Origin: Bacillota bacterium
GTDB taxonomy: Bacteria; Bacillota; Clostridia; Peptostreptococcales; Anaerovoracaceae
Direction of reading: 5' to 3'
Assembly (NCBI GenBank): GCA_017621195.1
Contig: JAGATO010000116.1
Location: 1-9,171 of the forward strand
Length of the DNA stretch: 9,171 nucleotides
Made by a program: the position numbers and the translations under genes. Shown here piece after piece: positions 4,290-9,171 of the stretch (within the stretch, counting starts at the first letter, position 1; the number at the start of each line of letters is the position of its first letter). The notes beneath the pieces are model-generated. The model worked only from the letters and a program-made list of their open reading frames with translations. It was not told the DNA's origin and made no database searches.

Positions 4290-7235
4290 TTGAAAAAGAA
4301 AAAGCACGTATTGTTAACGGCTGTGATCGTATTGTTTGTACTGGTGGCGCTGTTCTTCACCACCGTCAACTACATCGCCGATTTCCTGTGGTTTCAGGAA
4401 GTGGGCTACACGTCCGTCTTCTTCACGAAACTGGTCAGCCAGTTGAAGCTGGGAATCCCCGCATTTTTGATCTGCATGGTTCTGACCTGGGTCTATCTGC
4501 GGGGCTTGAAGCGCAGCTATTATAAAAAGGTGGAGACCGTCACCAGCAGCGTCAGCGAAAAGACCATCAACGGCATCGCTCTGGCACTATCGGCCATCTT
4601 CAGCCTGCTGACCACCCTCACCGTGATCACTACGCTGTGGTTCTAGATCCTGCAGTTCACCAACAGCACGGATTTTAACATCGCTGACCCCATCTTCCAG
4701 CAGGACATCGGTTTCTACATCTTCAAGCTGGAATTTCTGGAAGCGTTGAATAGACTGGCGCTGAACATCGTAGTCACCTTCTTCGTCATCACCATCATCT
4801 TCTATCTGGCTCTCCTGGCGCTGCGCCGGCCGGAAATGTTCGATGAAGTGCCCAAAACCGAGGAAGAGATGAACTCCGGCTTCGGAAAGTTTGCCGACCA
4901 GTTCGGAAAGTTCAGCCAGGGAACGCCCTTTGAAGAGGCTGTGGGAAAGATGAACAGCCACAGACCCAAAACGAAGAAGGAATTCGATTCGGAGAACATG
5001 AAGCAATTGCTGTCCATCGCCTCCGGACAGATCACCGTCATCGGCGTGGTCTTCTTCCTGATGCTGGCCCTCAACTTCTTCCTTCGCCGCTATGACATTC
5101 TGTATTCCGGAACGGGCATCGCCTACGGCGCCGGTTACACCGATATCAATGTGACGCTGAATCTGTACCGCGTCCTGATTGCACTGTCCATCGTCTCGGC
5201 CATCGGCTTTGCCATGGGCGTGAAGAAGAGAAAGATCCGCTACGCCGTGGTTGCCCCGGCGCTGATGATCATCCTGTCGGTGGGCGGTACCGCTGCGGCC
5301 GGAGCCGTGCAGAATCTGGTGGTTGCTCCCGATGAAATCAACAAAGAAAGCAAGTATCTGGAAAACAACATCAAATACACTCAGATGGCGTATGATTTAC
5401 TGGACATTCAGGTCAAGGACTTCCAGGCCGTCAACACCCTGACCAAAGACGCCATCCTCAACAACATGGGAACGCTGTCCAACATCCGCATCAACGACTT
5501 CGAACCGGCGGAACGGTTCTACAACCAGACCCAGAGCATCCGTTCCTACTACACGTTCAACGACGTAGACGTGGACCGCTACATGGTCAACGGGGAATAC
5601 ACCCAGACCTTCCTGTCGGCTCGTGAAATCGACGAAGCCAAGATGATCAACGACCAGTGGCTCAACAAACACCTGAAATACACCCACGGTTACGGCGTCA
5701 CCCTGTCCCGGGTGGATAAGGTAACGGCCAGCGGCCAGCCTGACATGCTGATCCAGAGCATTCCGCCGGTTTCCGAGGTGGAGGAAATTCAGATCGACCG
5801 TCCGGAGATCTACTTCGGCGAGCTGACCAACAACTACGTCATCGTCAATACCGATGAGCAGGAATTCGACTATCCTTCCGGAGAAAACAACGTCTACACC
5901 GAATACGAAGGAAACGCCGGAATCAACTTGAACCTGTTCAATCGCTGCGTCTTCGCGCTGAGAGAACAGAGCCTGAAGCTGTTGGTTTCCACCAACATCG
6001 ACAGCAGCTCCCGCATCATCGTCAACCGCAACATCGTCGATCGGATCACGCGCATCGCGCCGTTCCTTGCCTATGACAACGATCCCTATATCGTTACCGT
6101 GGACGGAAAGCTGTATTGGATCGTCGATGCCTATACCACCAGCTCCTATTATCCGTACTCCGAGCCGTACTCGGAGCAGACGTATGACAACTACATCCGC
6201 AACTCCGTGAAAGTCGTAGTCGATGCCTATAACGGCGATACCGACTTCTACATCGTGGATGAAGAGGATCCCATCGTTCAGACGCTGGCCATGATCTATC
6301 CCGATCTGTTCAAGAGCTTTGAGGAGATGCCGGAAGGACTGCAGTCTCACATCCGCTATCCCAACGCCCTGTTCAACATTCAGGCCAACGTATATAAGAA
6401 GTATCACATGAACGACGTGAAGGTATTCTACCAGAGTGAAGACCTGTGGGATATCGCCAACGAAGTGTATGGAACCGAAAAGGTGACCATCACTCCCAGC
6501 TACTTCGTCATGAAGCTGCCGGGAGAGGAGGACGTGGAATTCATCAATTCCATCCCCTATACGCCCAACGGAAAAGACAACATGACCGGACTTCTGGTAG
6601 CCAGAAACGACGGCGACCACTACGGTGAACTGGTATTGTACCGCCTGCCCAAGGACCGCATCATCTACGGTCCCAGCCAGATTGAGGCACAGATCAATCA
6701 GGATACCACCATTTCCAAGGAATTCACGCTGTGGAGCAATTCTGGTTCTACCTACAGCCGCGGAAATATGTTCGTCATTCCCATCGAAGATTCGCTGATG
6801 TACGTGGAGCCCGTCTATCTGGAAGCCTCCAACGGCAGTCTGCCGGAAGTGAAGCGCGTCATCGTGGTCTACGGCGATCGGATCGCCTATGAATCCAACC
6901 TGGCCGACGCTCTGGACCGCCTGTTCGGCGCCGGCGCCGGAGATCCGCTGAAGTCGGCCACACCTGCCACTGACGGCAGTCAGATGAGCGGCGGCGAGGG
7001 CGGAAACGTCATCGTCGGACCGGAAACCCCCATCGGCGGCTACACGCTGGAAGAGCTGGCCCAGCTGGCAAACGACGCCTACGAAGATGCTGTGGCAGCC
7101 CAGCAGAGAGGCGACTGGGCGGCCTACGGAACGTATCTGGAGCAGCTGTCTCAGTACCTGAATCAGATGGTTCCCTCGGAAGAGGAGACGAATCTGAACG
7201 ACAATACCATTCAGGACCAAGTAACGACAGAATAA
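4290..7235 (+). pseudogene. UPF0182 (COG1615) membrane protein gene interrupted by an in-frame TAG
   Basis: The start is TTG at 4290, 6 nt after GGGGAGG (4277-4283), giving MKKKKHVLL. The frame runs 982 codons to TAA at 7233-7235, with one TAG at codon 119 (4644-4646). Both sides are clearly UPF0182. Before the TAG come TM1 (about 7-29), the family motif DFLWFQEVGY (31-40), TM2 (54-73) and TM3 (96-116). After it come ILQFTNSTDF and DPIFQQDIGFYIF, TM4 (158-178), an acidic loop, TM5 (247-264), TM6 (294-310) and TM7 (318-339). About 640 outside residues follow, with NNIKYTQMAYDL and KHLKYTHGYG. Full length fits the family, so nothing else is missing. Translation would stop at 118 aa unless the TAG is read through. 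Restart is unlikely: the next plausible start (TTG 4746) has no good RBS and would lose three membrane segments. The family's function is unknown. It lies 47 nt after the zinc-ribbon gene and 36 nt before the glutamine synthetase. Confidence 0.85.
4644..4646 (+). other. in-frame amber codon in UPF0182 gene
   Basis: The TAG stands between TTC (F118) and ATC, inside a conserved stretch (LWF, then ILQFTNSTDF). One base change would give a sense codon: CAG (Gln), GAG (Glu), AAG (Lys), TAC or TAT (Tyr), or TGG (Trp). Flanking codons show no frameshift. Confidence 0.9.
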
Positions 7236-7271
7236 CGCAAGACATCCAAGTGAGACAATTAGGAGGAAAGT

Positions 7272-9171
7272 ATGCTGAACAAAATGTTATTCGTAATCCC
7301 GCCCAAGGATCACACCAGAGAGTGCACGAAGAAGATTCTCTCCGACCATCCGGAGGTGAAGTTCGTATCTCTGGTGGGACTGGACATGGGCGGTCATGCC
7401 ACTGATGAACGGATCCCTGCAGCTCTGTTCTTAGAGGATTTTGATAAATTTATGAGCCAGGGCGTGCAGACCGACGGATCCAGCGTAGTGCTGCCCAAGA
7501 TCGCCACCCTGAACAACGCCAAGGTGGACATCATCCCCGACCGGAACGTAAACTGGTACGTGGATCACAACTGGTCCTATCTGGACAAAGAGACCGGACT
7601 TCCCGTAGCAACGCTGCGGATTCCGTCCTTCCTGGTTCACAACGATACCAAGATGGTGGGTTCCCGCGTCATCCTGCGGAATGCGGTCAACGCCTTCAAG
7701 CACGACGTGGTGGAGATGATCCGGGAAAATCCCTACGTTCTGGAATACCTGCCCATCGACAGCGCCGACGACATCGACGAGGTGATCCTGACCTCGGCCA
7801 CGGAGCTGGAATTCTGGGTTAAGACGCCGGAGGAGGATGCCAACGGTGAGCAGCTGTCCACGTCTCAGGTGCTGAAAGAACAGTACTGGAAGCGGATCAT
7901 CGGTCCGGTGAGAACGGCCATGGAACACACGCTGCAGGTGTTGGACAAATACGGCTTTGGCGTGGAAATGGGCCACAAGGAAGTGGGCGGTGCCAAGGCC
8001 CAGATGAGCCATTCTGGTACCTTTGAGCACATCATGGAGCAATTGGAGATCGACTGGAAATTCAGCGACGCCATGCAGGCCGCCGACAACGAACGCATCG
8101 TGAAATACATCGTCAAGGATATCTTCCGTCTCCACGGTCTGGACGTCACTTTCAAGGCGAAGCCGGTGGCTGACGCTGCGGGAAGCGGCGAGCATACCCA
8201 CATGGGCGTGGCTGCCCGGCTGAAGAGCGGAAAGATGGTCAGCCTGTTTGCCGCGTTGGATCCCCAGGTGGACTTTATGAACCCGCTGGGCTTCGGCGCT
8301 CTGATGGGAATTCTGAAGAACTACGAGATCATGAATCCCTTCGTCACCTCCACCAACGATGCCATCAACCGGTTGAAACCCGGTTTCGAGGCTCCGGTCT
8401 GCATCGTTACCTCTCTCGGTCACGGCGCGGACATTCCGTCCCGAAACAGAACGGTTCTGGTGGGCCTGATCCGGGATATCCGCAATCCTCTGGCCACCCG
8501 TTTCGAGCTGCGGGCGCCCAACGCCAAGAGCGACACGTACCTGGTATTGGCCTCCGGCTTCCTGTCCATGCTGGACGGTATCGAGGCGGCTCTGAAGGCG
8601 AAGAAGACGCCGAAGGAGCTGGAACGGTCCATTTCCAAGGAATACGGTGATGAGGACTTCTATCTGGAGAAGGATCGGGCGTACCGCACTGAAAAGAACG
8701 TGTTCACCGACTTCACTCAGAAGGAACGGGATCAGTTCTTCGGCAGAGCTCCGGCCACCGTATGGGAGAACATCTGCGCCTTTGAAAAGTATCCGGAAAA
8801 GCTGACCGTGCTGAACCGGGACAATGTAATGACGCCGCTGTGCATCGAATCCTACAAGGAAGCCACCATCTCCCAGTGGGCAACGGAGCTGCACAACCGG
8901 CTGATTCCCAACGCCATGGGCGTGGTTCGGGAGTGTCGGATGCGTCACGATCCCTACGAATGCACCGACCTGGATGAAATGCGCTGGACCAAGATCAAGC
9001 ACATGAGAGCGGAGCTGGGTCAGAACGACATCGGAAGAGACTGCCTGCTGAGCCGTCTGGGTCGTGCGCTGGAAGAGGAGAACTACGACGAAGCCTCCGA
9101 TCTGCAGATCGAAATGCAGAAGAAGCTGTCGGAGCTGGCCCATTCCTACGCCGAATACCTGCGCAACCTGC
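7272..9171 (+). CDS. glnA: glutamine synthetase, long type I-like form (3' end outside window)
   Basis: Makes glutamine from glutamate, ammonia and ATP in the cytoplasm, the main entry of ammonia into metabolism. ATG 7272 follows AGGAGG by 5 nt. The 633 codons present have no stop and run off the window. Type I active-site features, with Salmonella numbering by eye: DGSS 68-71 (the D50 loop); ELEF with E178 and E180 (E129, E131); GHKEV with E237 (E212); QLEID with E259 (E220); GSGEHTH with H308 (H269); RLKPGFEAP with R367 and E373 (R321, E327); NR with R393 (R339); RFELR with E412 and R414 (E357, R359). It therefore looks catalytically competent. Oddities are about 14 extra residues between E237 and E259, no obvious match to R344, and at least 219 residues after R414, far longer than the usual 440-470 aa total. 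It lacks the GSIII signature. The 36-nt gap to UPF0182 has no terminator, so co-transcription is likely. Confidence 0.92.
   Translation, partial: MLNKMLFVIPPKDHTRECTKKILSDHPEVKFVSLVGLDMGGHATDERIPAALFLEDFDKFMSQGVQTDGSSVVLPKIATLNNAKVDIIPDRNVNWYVDHNWSYLDKETGLPVATLRIPSFLVHNDTKMVGSRVILRNAVNAFKHDVVEMIRENPYVLEYLPIDSADDIDEVILTSATELEFWVKTPEEDANGEQLSTSQVLKEQYWKRIIGPVRTAMEHTLQVLDKYGFGVEMGHKEVGGAKAQMSHSGTFEHIMEQLEIDWKFSDAMQAADNERIVKYIVKDIFRLHGLDVTFKAKPVADAAGSGEHTHMGVAARLKSGKMVSLFAALDPQVDFMNPLGFGALMGILKNYEIMNPFVTSTNDAINRLKPGFEAPVCIVTSLGHGADIPSRNRTVLVGLIRDIRNPLATRFELRAPNAKSDTYLVLASGFLSMLDGIEAALKAKKTPKELERSISKEYGDEDFYLEKDRAYRTEKNVFTDFTQKERDQFFGRAPATVWENICAFEKYPEKLTVLNRDNVMTPLCIESYKEATISQWATELHNRLIPNAMGVVRECRMRHDPYECTDLDEMRWTKIKHMRAELGQNDIGRDCLLSRLGRALEEENYDEASDLQIEMQKKLSELAHSYAEYLRNL

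Noticed and set aside
4647..4743. Stem-loop after the TAG (CTTCCAG 4694-4700, CTGGAAG 4737-4743) as a recoding signal
   Set aside because: It lies about 50 nt from the TAG, has a long loop and could be a coding coincidence. No defined UAG-recoding element is recognised.
5397..7220. 607-codon open frame on the minus strand inside the UPF0182 gene
   Set aside because: It is opposite a recognisable protein. Its translation is Val/Asp/Gly/Ile-rich as expected from the antisense of a codon-biased gene, and it matches no family I know.
4746..7235. Separate downstream gene starting at TTG 4746
   Set aside because: The frame is continuous with the 5' part across the TAG, and family-conserved sequence lies between 4647 and 4746. 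No proper RBS precedes this TTG, so it is the remainder of one gene.
7431..9143. 570-codon open frame on the minus strand inside glnA
   Set aside because: It lies antisense to clear glutamine synthetase motifs. The His/Val/Gln-rich translation is a codon-bias shadow.

Overview
The window looks like a chromosomal segment of a Bacillota bacterium, most likely an anaerobic Clostridia member. The evidence is strong AGGAGG-type ribosome binding sites, a TTG start, intrinsic terminators, a zinc-ribbon/one-TM/extracytoplasmic protein of a type common in Firmicutes, a UPF0182 protein, and a long, atypical type I-like glutamine synthetase. No species can be named from the sequence alone. Base composition is uneven. 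The left third is AT-rich and gene-poor; the right two thirds is well-coded and moderately GC-rich.

Left end (1-235): a tRNA-Lys(CTT) gene on the minus strand with encoded CCA, a good promoter (TTGACA, 17 nt, TATTAT) and a 10-bp hairpin terminator that begins almost at the CCA end. Two further hairpins at 1-60 lie beyond it. One contains an inverted copy of 13 nt of the tRNA T arm.

Middle (235-1935): about 0.9 kb with no convincing gene, then a very purine-rich tract, then a decayed SGNH/GDSL hydrolase. The hydrolase has lost its reading frame near the start and its whole middle, so block I (GDS) now lies about 25 residues from block V (DGIHPT). It is followed by a 44-codon gene with a good RBS and its own terminator. 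This encodes a tetrapeptide-repeat Asn/Lys/Thr protein ending in Cys-Cys.

Right (1840-9171): an extended -10 promoter precedes three closely spaced plus-strand genes with no terminator visible between them. They are a 767-aa zinc-ribbon membrane protein with long acidic repeat regions, a UPF0182 membrane protein and a glutamine synthetase that runs off the window. Gaps of 47 and 36 nt suggest co-transcription. The UPF0182 gene carries an in-frame TAG at codon 119, followed by about 860 more intact codons in the same frame. It is therefore a very recent pseudogene, a sequencing error, or a case of readthrough or recoding.

The first two products are both predicted to be anchored in the membrane with large outside domains, so they may work together; this is inference. 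The glutamine synthetase is cytoplasmic nitrogen assimilation, and its link to the other two is positional only. I found no defence system, CRISPR array or intact mobile element. The items most worth following are the amber codon, the tetrapeptide-repeat microprotein and the arrangement of the three genes.
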